Assembly (NCBI RefSeq): GCF_049651025.1
Contig: NZ_JBASBH010000032.1
Location: 12,279-76,278, forward strand
Source: Parvibaculum sp049651025
GTDB taxonomy: Bacteria > Pseudomonadota > Alphaproteobacteria > Parvibaculales > Parvibaculaceae
Reading direction: 5' to 3'
Length of the DNA: 64,000 nucleotides
The notes beneath the pieces are model-generated. The model had not been told where the DNA came from. It saw only the letters and a list, made by a program, of their open reading frames with translations, and searched no databases. Position 1 is the stretch's first letter. Every line of letters begins with the position of its first letter. A program made the position numbers and the translations under genes. Of the stretch, positions 24,748 through 31,848 are shown one piece after another.

Positions 24748-25599
24748 ATGGTCGCCACGATAACATTGCAGCAAGGCTCGATCTGCGTGATCGACTACCG
24801 TTGCGCCACCGCGCCGGACGAGAAGCCTTATACCGAACTGCATGGAGATCACTCGATCTCCTATGTGCGCAAGGGCACCTTCGGCTACAGCCTGCGCGGG
24901 CAAACCCATGAACTGGTTGCAGGCTCGGTGCTGGTCGGCCATCCGGGCGACGAGTTTATGTGCACTCACGATCACCACATCTGCGGCGATGAGTGCCTCG
25001 CCTTTCACATGACACCGGAGATCGTCGAAACCATCGATGACAAGGCCGATATCTGGCGCCTGGGCGGTCTCCCGCCCCTGCCCGAGTTGATGGTGATCGG
25101 CGAGCTCGCGCAGGGCGCCGCCGAAGGCCGCAACGATATCGGCCTCGATGAAATCGGGCTGATATTCGCCTCGCGCTTCGTCAATATCGCCACCGGCCAC
25201 AAGCGCCGCACCCAGAGCGCACCTGCACGCGACCGCCGCCGCGCGGTCGAAGCGGCAATGTGGATGGATGCACATTCCGACACGGAGATTGATCTCGATA
25301 GCGCTGCGAAGGAAGCGGGCTTGAGCCCCTTCCATTTCCTGCGACTCTTTTCCAATGTGCTCGGCGTGACGCCGCATCAATATCTCGTACGCTCGCGCCT
25401 GCGCCACGCTGCGCGACTGCTTGGGCAGGATACCCGCCCCATCACCGACATCGCTTTCGATGTGGGCTTCGGCGATCTGTCCAATTTCGTCCGCACGTTT
25501 CACCGCGCGGCAGGCGTCTCACCACGCGCCTTTCGGCAAGCCGCCAAAGGCGACCGCAAGATTCTCCAAGAGAGGCTGACGCCCCCTTTCGTAAGATGA
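24748..25599 (+). CDS. AraC-family transcriptional regulator
   Basis: A 283-residue regulator with an N-terminal cupin-like sensor domain (residues 10-130; ELHGDHSISYVRKGTFGY, VLVGHPGDEFMCTHDHH) and two C-terminal helix-turn-helix motifs (residues 180-275; DSAAKEAGLSPFHFLRLFSN and ITDIAFDVGFGDLSNFVRTF). Several Cys/His residues in the sensor domain (CTHDHHICGDEC near 93-104) suggest metal or redox sensing, which is inference. The start at 24748 (MVATITL) is preferred to a TTG at 24712. Target genes are unknown; the VOC gene 24 bp downstream is a candidate. Confidence 0.9.
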   Translation: MVATITLQQGSICVIDYRCATAPDEKPYTELHGDHSISYVRKGTFGYSLRGQTHELVAGSVLVGHPGDEFMCTHDHHICGDECLAFHMTPEIVETIDDKADIWRLGGLPPLPELMVIGELAQGAAEGRNDIGLDEIGLIFASRFVNIATGHKRRTQSAPARDRRRAVEAAMWMDAHSDTEIDLDSAAKEAGLSPFHFLRLFSNVLGVTPHQYLVRSRLRHAARLLGQDTRPITDIAFDVGFGDLSNFVRTFHRAAGVSPRAFRQAAKGDRKILQERLTPPFVR

Positions 25600-25623
25600 T
25601 CTCCAACCCAAACGGAGGTTCAC

Positions 25624-25980
25624 ATGTACGACCATATCGGAGTGAAAGTGAAAGACCTCGAGGCAAGCACGCGCTTCTATAAAGCCGCGCTGGCGGGCCT
25701 CGGCCATGTTCTTCATCCCGGCGACGAAACCTATGCGGGCTTCGGCCCCAAAGGCGAGCCGGGCTTCTGGCTTCACCGAAACGACAAGGCAAAGGGCGGC
25801 GCGCATATCGCTTTCCGCGCCGAGGATCACGCCGCCGTCGACCGTTTCCATAAGGACGGCCTCAAGGCGGGAGGAAAAGACAATGGCGCGCCGGGCCCCC
25901 GCGCTGATTACGGCCCGACCTATTACGCCGCCTTTCTCATCGACCCTGACGGCAACAATGTCGAAGCGGTGTGCCTCTGA
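25624..25980 (+). CDS. VOC (glyoxalase/bleomycin-resistance) family protein
   Basis: A 118-residue single vicinal-oxygen-chelate protein: MYDHIGVKVKDLEASTRFY start, GFWLH, AHIAFRAEDHAAVDRF, and the terminal YYAAFLIDPDGNNVEAV with metal-ligand Glu. Members range from dioxygenases to antibiotic-binding proteins, so the reaction is not predictable. GGAGG precedes the ATG, and the stop overlaps the start of the SRPBCC gene (TGATG). It may be controlled by the adjacent AraC-type regulator. Confidence 0.9.
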   Translation: MYDHIGVKVKDLEASTRFYKAALAGLGHVLHPGDETYAGFGPKGEPGFWLHRNDKAKGGAHIAFRAEDHAAVDRFHKDGLKAGGKDNGAPGPRADYGPTYYAAFLIDPDGNNVEAVCL

Positions 25981-26384
25981 TGGCTTCGATCCACAAGGAA
26001 ATCGTGATCGATGCGAAGCCGGACGACGTATGGGCGGCGCTTGCAGATTTCGGCGCATTGCATACCCGCCTTGCAACCGGCTTCGTCACCGATACGCGAC
26101 TTGAGCCGGGCGCCGCCGCCCGCATCGTCACCTTCTCAAACGGCAGCACGGCGCGCGAATTGCTGGTGACAAAGGACGATGCGCGCCGCCGCCTCGTCTA
26201 TGCGGTCGCCGCAAACGAACGCATCACCCAGCACAGCGCTTCAGTACAAGTTTTTGCGGAGGATGCGGAACGCAGCCGCTTCGTCTGGATTGCGGATGTG
26301 CTGCCGAACGAAATCGGCAGCTACATCGATGAGCAAATGGAACTCGGCGCAGGCTTCATCAAGCAGACGCTCGAGCGCCGATAG
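25980..26384 (+). CDS. SRPBCC-family (START-like) protein
   Basis: A 134-residue protein of the SRPBCC/polyketide-cyclase-like fold, which forms a hydrophobic pocket for small ligands. The typical opening KEIVIDAKPDDVWAALADFG, the middle GAAARIVTFSNGSTARELLV and the C-terminal helix MELGAGFIKQTLE are visible. Its ATG overlaps the stop of the VOC gene by one base, so the two small proteins are made together. It ends one base before the convergent DUF1294 gene. The ligand is unknown. Confidence 0.85.
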   Translation: MASIHKEIVIDAKPDDVWAALADFGALHTRLATGFVTDTRLEPGAAARIVTFSNGSTARELLVTKDDARRRLVYAVAANERITQHSASVQVFAEDAERSRFVWIADVLPNEIGSYIDEQMELGAGFIKQTLERR

Positions 26385-26385
26385 C

Positions 26386-26655
26386 TCAACCCAACAGGCT
26401 CCATGCGACCAGGGCGCCTACCTCGACCATGGCGATAACATTGAGCTGTGTACGGAAAGGCTCCTTGCGCGTCTTGTGGCGCAGGCGTTGTTGGGCGAGG
26501 ATCGAACCGAATGCGCCGCCGATTGCCGCGATCGTCAACAGCGTCTTTTCCGGGATGCGCCGAAGATCGCGCTCGGCGCATCGCTTGTCCCATGCGAAAG
26601 CGCCATAGGCGACGGCATTGACTGTAAGCAAATAGACGGCAAGTTCAGACGGCAT
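26386..26655 (-). CDS. DUF1294 small membrane protein
   Basis: An 89-residue integral membrane protein of the DUF1294 family. The diagnostic core is FAWDKRCAERDLRRIPEKTLL followed by GGAFGSILAQQRLRHKTRKEPF, with hydrophobic segments at about 5-20, 38-55 and 70-88. The family usually occurs alone or fused to a cold-shock domain; its function is unknown. GGAAG lies upstream of ATG 26655, and the gene begins five bases after the stop of the exported protein gene, suggesting one transcript. Confidence 0.88.
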   Translation of the reverse strand: MPSELAVYLLTVNAVAYGAFAWDKRCAERDLRRIPEKTLLTIAAIGGAFGSILAQQRLRHKTRKEPFRTQLNVIAMVEVGALVAWSLLG

Positions 26656-26659
26656 CGTC

Positions 26660-27199
26660 TCAGTTCTTCCCGTCTTCGACCACCTGCCGCAGCGTGCCGC
26701 GCAACATGCCGTGCTGGCCGAAGTCCCATGTGCCGCCGAATGCGATATCGTCGACGAGCCAGCCCTTGACGCTGCGCACAAGCGCCACCTTGTCGGTCCA
26801 TGTCGTCGGTTTGGCACCGCCTTCTTCACGGTAAACGAGATCGACATCGCAATAGGCCCGATCTGCCTCCACCGTGCACTGGCCGAGCTTGAAGGAAGTC
26901 GGCCCCTCAAAGAGCGACGAGAAGAGATCGCCCTCGACAAAAGGCGGCTCCTCATTATTGGTCTTTTTCGTATGCGCCTCTTCAGCCGCTGCCGCATCGG
27001 CGAGCAAACTGGAAAGGCCTGCCGACAACAGCGGCGCGAATTTGGCGCGCTGCGCGGCGTCGGGTACGCCGCTCGGCTTCATATCGATATAGAGCCTATA
27101 AAACGCCGTCGCGTTTTTTGCCGGACCGGGACTGGCTGCACAAGCAGGCAACGAAAACCCTACAGCGACACATGTCGCCAGAACCAAACGTCGCATCAA
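26660..27199 (-). CDS. Exported protein, DUF3828-like
   Basis: A 179-residue protein with an N-terminal signal peptide (residues 1-22; MRRLVLATCVAVGFSLPACAA). The Cys in PACAAS could be a lipobox cysteine, but the -1/-3 context is also good for ordinary cleavage. The mature part has the pattern of DUF3828-type domains: FYRLYIDMKPSG, LLSAGLSSLLADA, DLFSSLFEGPTSFKLGQC and GWLVDDIAFGG. It lies between cca and the DUF1294 gene on the same strand. Function unknown; the family label is tentative. Confidence 0.7.
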   Translation of the reverse strand: MMRRLVLATCVAVGFSLPACAASPGPAKNATAFYRLYIDMKPSGVPDAAQRAKFAPLLSAGLSSLLADAAAAEEAHTKKTNNEEPPFVEGDLFSSLFEGPTSFKLGQCTVEADRAYCDVDLVYREEGGAKPTTWTDKVALVRSVKGWLVDDIAFGGTWDFGQHGMLRGTLRQVVEDGKN

Positions 27200-27223
27200 A
27201 GCCCCCCGCTTTGGCAGCGACGA

Positions 27224-28465
27224 TCAATAGACCGTCGCCTGCACCACTGCCTTCAACCGCTCGATGATCGAGAATTCGTCGTCGGTGAAATCGGCGTCGA
27301 CCCACCATTCCTCGACCTCGCGCTGAACGCGACCGATTTCAGGGCCTTCGGGCACGCCTGCCTGTTTGATCATCTGGCCGGTCAGCATGAAATCGGGCTT
27401 CACCCAGCTATCGGCCATGGCAAGCATCGCGCGCCACTGAAACGTGTTGTGCCCCGGACGATCTTCCGCCCAGCCGAGCATCACGCGATCCTTGAACGTC
27501 TGGACGCCAATCAGATAAAGCGCCTTGCGCACTTCCTTGATCGACAGATAGGCGACGATCTTCGTCTTGTCGGTCAGCATGGCCTCCACACGATCACGGT
27601 CGCGGTTGGAAAGCCTGAGCCGCGCTGCAAGGGCCGCAACGCCCGCCGCATCGAGATCGAGTGTCGAAGCGAGGCGGAGCAGCGCATCGCTGGTGAATAG
27701 CTGGTTCGCCTCGATGCCAACAAGCTTTTCGAAACGATCGAGACGCGAGGCCTCAGGCAGCACGATCGGCAGGATGCCTGCCGCCGCCATCTGGCGGAAT
27801 GCCGCGCCTGCATTGTCCGCAGCGGCGATTTTCAAAAGCTCGTCGCGCACGCGCTCGCCGGACAATTGCCGCAAGCCCTCGCGCGCATCGGCACAAGCCT
27901 TGAGGCTATCCGCATCCGGTTCGCCCTTGCCATACCAGGCATGAAAACGAAAGAAGCGCAGCACGCGCAGATAATCTTCCGCGATCCGCGCATTCGCATC
28001 GCCGATGAAGCGTACACGCCGCGCCGCAATATCCTCGCGACCCGTCCCCAGCGGATCGTGAACCGTGCCGTCGGCATCGGCATAAAGTGCGTTGATCGTG
28101 AAGTCGCGACGCTTTGCGTCTTCCACCCAATCGCCGGTGAAGGCGACATCGGCGCGACGGCCATCGGTCTTGACGTCGACGCGCAAGGTCGTGATCTCGA
28201 AATGACGCGAAGGCGTCACCGCCATCACGGTGCCATGATCGATCCCCGTGGGGACGACCTTGATGCCTTTGGCGGTCAGAAGCTCCGTGACACGCTCCGG
28301 CGTATCGGCGGTTGCGATATCGACATCGCTGACCGGCTCGCCCATGAGTTCGTTGCGCACTGCGCCGCCGACGAAACGAGCGCCGACGCCCAATGTGTCC
28401 ATCACCATGCGGGTGTCCGCATGGCTCAGCCATTCTGCCCGTGCCAGTTCTTTTTCCGCACTCAT
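27224..28465 (-). CDS. cca: CCA tRNA nucleotidyltransferase (class II polymerase-beta fold)
   Basis: Adds or repairs the 3'-CCA end of tRNA. The 413-residue protein has the class II head ARFVGGAVRNELMG and catalytic DVDIATADTPE (two carboxylates), the RRDFTINALYAD motif, FIGDANARIAEDYLRVLRFF (block around residue 150) and an alpha-helical body. A poly(A)-polymerase-like activity is the main alternative for this superfamily, but alphaproteobacterial proteins of this size are CCA enzymes. It overlaps the upstream Nudix gene by four bases (ATGA). Confidence 0.94.
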   Translation of the reverse strand: MSAEKELARAEWLSHADTRMVMDTLGVGARFVGGAVRNELMGEPVSDVDIATADTPERVTELLTAKGIKVVPTGIDHGTVMAVTPSRHFEITTLRVDVKTDGRRADVAFTGDWVEDAKRRDFTINALYADADGTVHDPLGTGREDIAARRVRFIGDANARIAEDYLRVLRFFRFHAWYGKGEPDADSLKACADAREGLRQLSGERVRDELLKIAAADNAGAAFRQMAAAGILPIVLPEASRLDRFEKLVGIEANQLFTSDALLRLASTLDLDAAGVAALAARLRLSNRDRDRVEAMLTDKTKIVAYLSIKEVRKALYLIGVQTFKDRVMLGWAEDRPGHNTFQWRAMLAMADSWVKPDFMLTGQMIKQAGVPEGPEIGRVQREVEEWWVDADFTDDEFSIIERLKAVVQATVY

Positions 28466-29118
28466 CGTCTCACTCCCTCGAAGTCCTGTCCGGCGAAAAT
28501 CCGGTCATACATGTTCTTCAACATGCCCGCCGTCGCACCCCAGATATAATGCCCATTATATGGCATGGCGTAATATTCGCGCTCTTTCCCACGCCATGTG
28601 GCCTTGTGACGCTCATGGTTCCTCGGGTCCATCAGGAAGGACAGCGGCACCTCGAAAACCTCGGCAACCTCGCCGTCGTAAATCTGAAGCGTGAAGCCCG
28701 GTTTGACGAAGCCCACCACCGGCATGATGCGAAAGCCCGTTCCCGTCTCATAGGCATCGAGAAAGCCCGCAACCTCGATAAAGCTGGATTTGAGGCCGAC
28801 TTCCTCATCCGCCTCGCGCAGCGCCGCTTCCGACACGGTCTCCCCCGGCTCGATTTTGCCGCCCGGAAAGGCGACCTGGCCTGCGTGATTGCCCAGATTG
28901 TCGGAACGGCGCGTCAGCAAGACGCTCGGCCCCGCCAAATGCTCGACGACGGGCACAAGCACGGCGGCAGCGCGCAGGGTCGGCCGGTCTTCGCGGTCCG
29001 CCCATTCGAGTGGCGCGAGATCGCCATCGCCCTTTGGCGCGTCCGCAGTGAGCAGGGCCTCGCGAGACGGGGCGTGCCTGTCCACACGGGCAAGAATGAG
29101 ATCGCGGTAGTTTTCCAT
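28462..29118 (-). CDS. CoA pyrophosphatase-type Nudix hydrolase
   Basis: A 218-residue Nudix enzyme of the NudL/CoAse group, which hydrolyses coenzyme A or its derivatives. The CoAse-specific motif LLTRRSDNLGNHAGQVAFPG precedes the Nudix box GGKIEPGETVSEAALREADE with EEVGL after it (residues about 96-120). ATGA overlap with cca indicates a single transcript; linkage of CoAse and cca is frequent in alphaproteobacteria. Exact substrate is inferred from the UPF0035-type motif. Confidence 0.92.
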   Translation of the reverse strand: MENYRDLILARVDRHAPSREALLTADAPKGDGDLAPLEWADREDRPTLRAAAVLVPVVEHLAGPSVLLTRRSDNLGNHAGQVAFPGGKIEPGETVSEAALREADEEVGLKSSFIEVAGFLDAYETGTGFRIMPVVGFVKPGFTLQIYDGEVAEVFEVPLSFLMDPRNHERHKATWRGKEREYYAMPYNGHYIWGATAGMLKNMYDRIFAGQDFEGVRR

Positions 29119-29130
29119 ACGCAGGTGGGC

Positions 29131-29748
29131 CTAAAAGGCCATCTCCTCAGCAGGCATGAAGGGATAGAAAACGCCGCCCGACCAGACGCCGAACCACTTG
29201 CGCCCCTCATGCATCTCTTCCGTCCCAAGCTCGACGAGATCGTAAAAGACGGCGCGGTTGATCAACGCCTCAAGCCGCGCCCTGACATGAACATATGGAG
29301 AAGGCTCGCCGGTCGCCTCGTCGACCACAAAGCGAATCGGATGATCCGGCCCCGCCACGGTGCTGTCGCCGACGCTGGTGGTGAAAGTGAGTTGCTGGGC
29401 CGTGCCCTCGCCCTTCACCGTCATGGCGACCGCGAGAAAGGGCGCATCCTCGACCTTGATCCCGACCTTCTCGACCGGCGTCACCAGATAATATTTGCCG
29501 TCCTCGTCATGCCGGAGGATCGTCGAGAAGAGGCGAACGAGCCTTTCCCGCCCGATCGGCGTGCCCATATAGAACCAGGTGCCGTCGCGGGCGATTCGCA
29601 TGTCGAGATCGCCGCAGAACTCGGGATTCCACAAGTGCACGGGCGGCAAGCCGCGCGCCTTCTTGCCTTCGCTCTCGGCGGCGGAGAGCAAACCGGCTGT
29701 CTCTGCGCTTTTTGCTCCGGCAGGCTGTTTTTGTGTCGGCGAGGCCAT
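29131..29748 (-). CDS. DUF1285 family protein
   Basis: A 205-residue cytosolic protein of DUF1285, seen as GLPPVHLWNPEFCGDLDMRI (about 34-53), ARDGTWFYMGTPIGRERLVRLFS, YYLVTPVEKVGI and the C-terminal block with HVRARLEALINRAVFYDLVE and GVWSGGVFYPFM. Structures of this family show a two-domain fold with a possible ligand pocket; no reaction is known. It lies 12 bases upstream of the Nudix gene and so heads the DUF1285-nudix-cca transcript, divergent from the MoxR operon. Confidence 0.9.
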   Translation of the reverse strand: MASPTQKQPAGAKSAETAGLLSAAESEGKKARGLPPVHLWNPEFCGDLDMRIARDGTWFYMGTPIGRERLVRLFSTILRHDEDGKYYLVTPVEKVGIKVEDAPFLAVAMTVKGEGTAQQLTFTTSVGDSTVAGPDHPIRFVVDEATGEPSPYVHVRARLEALINRAVFYDLVELGTEEMHEGRKWFGVWSGGVFYPFMPAEEMAF

Positions 29749-29890
29749 CTATCGACGCTTCCCTGATGCTTTACCGCTTGAGCGGACATAATATCGCCAC
29801 CGAGCCATCGGCCAATGGTGCCAATATAAGGTGGATTGTTGGACACGCGCGCCTATCGCATTCGCGACGGCACATCCTATACTTAGGTCA

Positions 29891-30889
29891 ATGCAGACAC
29901 TCAGTGAAGCGAACGGCGACGCCGTTCAGGAAATCGAAGCTTCGGTCGCCAAGATCGCCGAGGCACGAGCCGCCATTAGTGAAGTCATTTACGGGCAGGA
30001 ACAGGTGATCGATCAGACGCTTGTGACCGTCCTTGCGGGCGGCCACGCACTGCTTGTCGGCGTGCCAGGCCTCGCCAAGACCTTGCTGGTACACACAATG
30101 GGCGCCGTGCTGGGACTGGACGACAAGCGCGTCCAGTTCACGCCGGACCTGATGCCTGCTGACATTCTGGGCTCGGAAGTGCTGGAGGAAAGCGAGCGCG
30201 GCTCGCGCAGCTTCCGCTTCCTCAAGGGTCCCGTTTTCTGCCAGTTGCTGATGGCCGACGAAATCAACCGCGCCTCCCCGCGCACCCAGTCCGCGCTGCT
30301 CCAGGCCATGCAGGAAAAACAGGTCACCGTGGCGGGCGTCCGCTACGAATTGCCCGCCCCCTTTCACGTGCTGGCCACGCAGAACCCGCTGGAGCAGGAG
30401 GGCACCTATCCGCTCCCCGAAGCCCAGCTCGACCGTTTTCTGACGCAGATCGACGTCAACTACCCCGATCTCGAAGCCGAGCGGCGCATGCTGCTGGCGA
30501 CAACGGGCAGCGAAGAAGTGAAGGTCCGCCCGGCCATGACGGCTGAAGATCTGCGCGCCGCCCAGCGCCTTGTCCGCCGCGTGCCGGTGGGTGAAAAGGT
30601 CGTCAATGCGATCCTTGAACTCGTCCGCTCCGCCCGGCCCGAGGAAGGCGCTTCCGAGGAAGTCGAACGCCATGTTGCCTGGGGCCCCGGGCCGCGCGCC
30701 AGTCAGGCGCTGATGTTGGCAGTCCGCGCCCGCGCGCTGATGGACGGGCGCTTCTCGCCCTCGGTCGAAGACGTGAAGGCGCTTGCCGCGCCGGTGCTTC
30801 GCCACCGCATGGCGCTCAATTTCTCGGCACGTGCCGAAGGCGTCACGGTAAGCGGCGTCATCGACCGCCTCTGCCGCAACATCATCTGA
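29891..30889 (+). CDS. MoxR-family AAA+ ATPase
   Basis: A 332-residue AAA+ ATPase of the MoxR family, chaperone-like proteins that work with vWA-domain partners. Walker A is GVPGLAKTLLVH, Walker B LLMADEINRASP, followed by TQSALLQAMQEKQVT, sensor-1 ATQNPLEQEGTYPLPEAQLD and the lid domain. The ATG at 29891 is chosen; an earlier in-frame start adds unrelated residues. It leads an operon with DUF58, DUF4159/BatA-like and vWA/GATase-like membrane proteins spaced by 3-12 bases, the canonical MoxR partner set. Confidence 0.94.
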   Translation: MQTLSEANGDAVQEIEASVAKIAEARAAISEVIYGQEQVIDQTLVTVLAGGHALLVGVPGLAKTLLVHTMGAVLGLDDKRVQFTPDLMPADILGSEVLEESERGSRSFRFLKGPVFCQLLMADEINRASPRTQSALLQAMQEKQVTVAGVRYELPAPFHVLATQNPLEQEGTYPLPEAQLDRFLTQIDVNYPDLEAERRMLLATTGSEEVKVRPAMTAEDLRAAQRLVRRVPVGEKVVNAILELVRSARPEEGASEEVERHVAWGPGPRASQALMLAVRARALMDGRFSPSVEDVKALAAPVLRHRMALNFSARAEGVTVSGVIDRLCRNII

Positions 30890-30900
30890 ACGACAGAGCC

Positions 30901-31845
30901 ATGCGGCTTCCCTTCTCGCTTGCCGCGACCCCGACAGCGACAGGCCTGCGTGAACAGGCCGATACGCTGGCGGAAGCCTTGCCGCCTCTGGTTGCAGAGG
31001 CGGAGCGCATTGCCAATACCGTTGCGCAAGGCGTGCATGGCCGCCGCCGCACGGGCATGGGCGAAAGCTTCTGGCAGTTCCGCCGCTTCCGTGAGGGCGA
31101 CACTGCCGCCTCGGTCGACTGGCGACATTCGGCACGCTCGCGCCACCTCTTCGTGCGCGAAGCTGAAGTGGAGGCCGCCGAAAGCGTATGGATATGGCGC
31201 GACGGGTCTGCGTCGATGGACTACGCCTCCGAATTCGCGCCCCTGACCAAGAAAGACCGCGCAACCGTTCTCGCTCTGGCGCTGACATCGCTGCTCATTC
31301 AGGGCGGTGAAAGCGTTGCGGCGCTGGGCGGTGGCATGCCGCCGACCAATGGCCGCGCCGCGCATCGCCGCATGGCCCATCTGCTGCTCGACACACCGAC
31401 AACAAGCGCAACCGCGACGGGGCTTGAAAGCCTGCCGCCGCCCGAACATCTGCCGCGTTATGCGCAGGTCGTGCTGATAAGCGATTTTCTCTCGCCCGCG
31501 GAAGACATCGTCGCCCGCATCAAGGGCTATGCGGCAGAAGGCATTCGCGGCCATCTCATTCAGGTGCTCGATCCGGCGGAAGAAGATCTGCCCTTTACGG
31601 GCCGCACGGAATTTGTCGGCGTCGAGGAAGATCTGCGCCTGATGATCGGCCGTGCGGAACGCCTGCGCAAAGCCTATCATGCGCGCCTCGCCCTCCACCG
31701 CGACCACATCATGGAAGCGGCGCAACGCATCAACTTCACCTTCGCCACGCATCGGACCGACCGCGCGCCGCATACGGCGCTGCTGGCGCTTTACGGCGCA
31801 TTGTCCGGCGAGATCGACGCGCGCAAGCCGCGTTCGGGAGCCTGA
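30901..31845 (+). CDS. DUF58 protein with vWA-type fold
   Basis: A 314-residue DUF58 protein, the usual partner of MoxR ATPases. The family core is GRRRTGMGESFWQFRRFREGD followed by VDWRHSARSRHLFVRE (quoted as two blocks near residues 40-80), and a MIDAS-type motif WRDGSASMDY (DxSxS) near residue 101. No signal peptide or strong transmembrane segment is seen. It starts 12 bases after the MoxR gene and ends three bases before the DUF4159 gene. Its molecular job, perhaps presenting clients to MoxR, is inferred from the family. Confidence 0.9.
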   Translation: MRLPFSLAATPTATGLREQADTLAEALPPLVAEAERIANTVAQGVHGRRRTGMGESFWQFRRFREGDTAASVDWRHSARSRHLFVREAEVEAAESVWIWRDGSASMDYASEFAPLTKKDRATVLALALTSLLIQGGESVAALGGGMPPTNGRAAHRRMAHLLLDTPTTSATATGLESLPPPEHLPRYAQVVLISDFLSPAEDIVARIKGYAAEGIRGHLIQVLDPAEEDLPFTGRTEFVGVEEDLRLMIGRAERLRKAYHARLALHRDHIMEAAQRINFTFATHRTDRAPHTALLALYGALSGEIDARKPRSGA

Positions 31846-31848
31846 TCC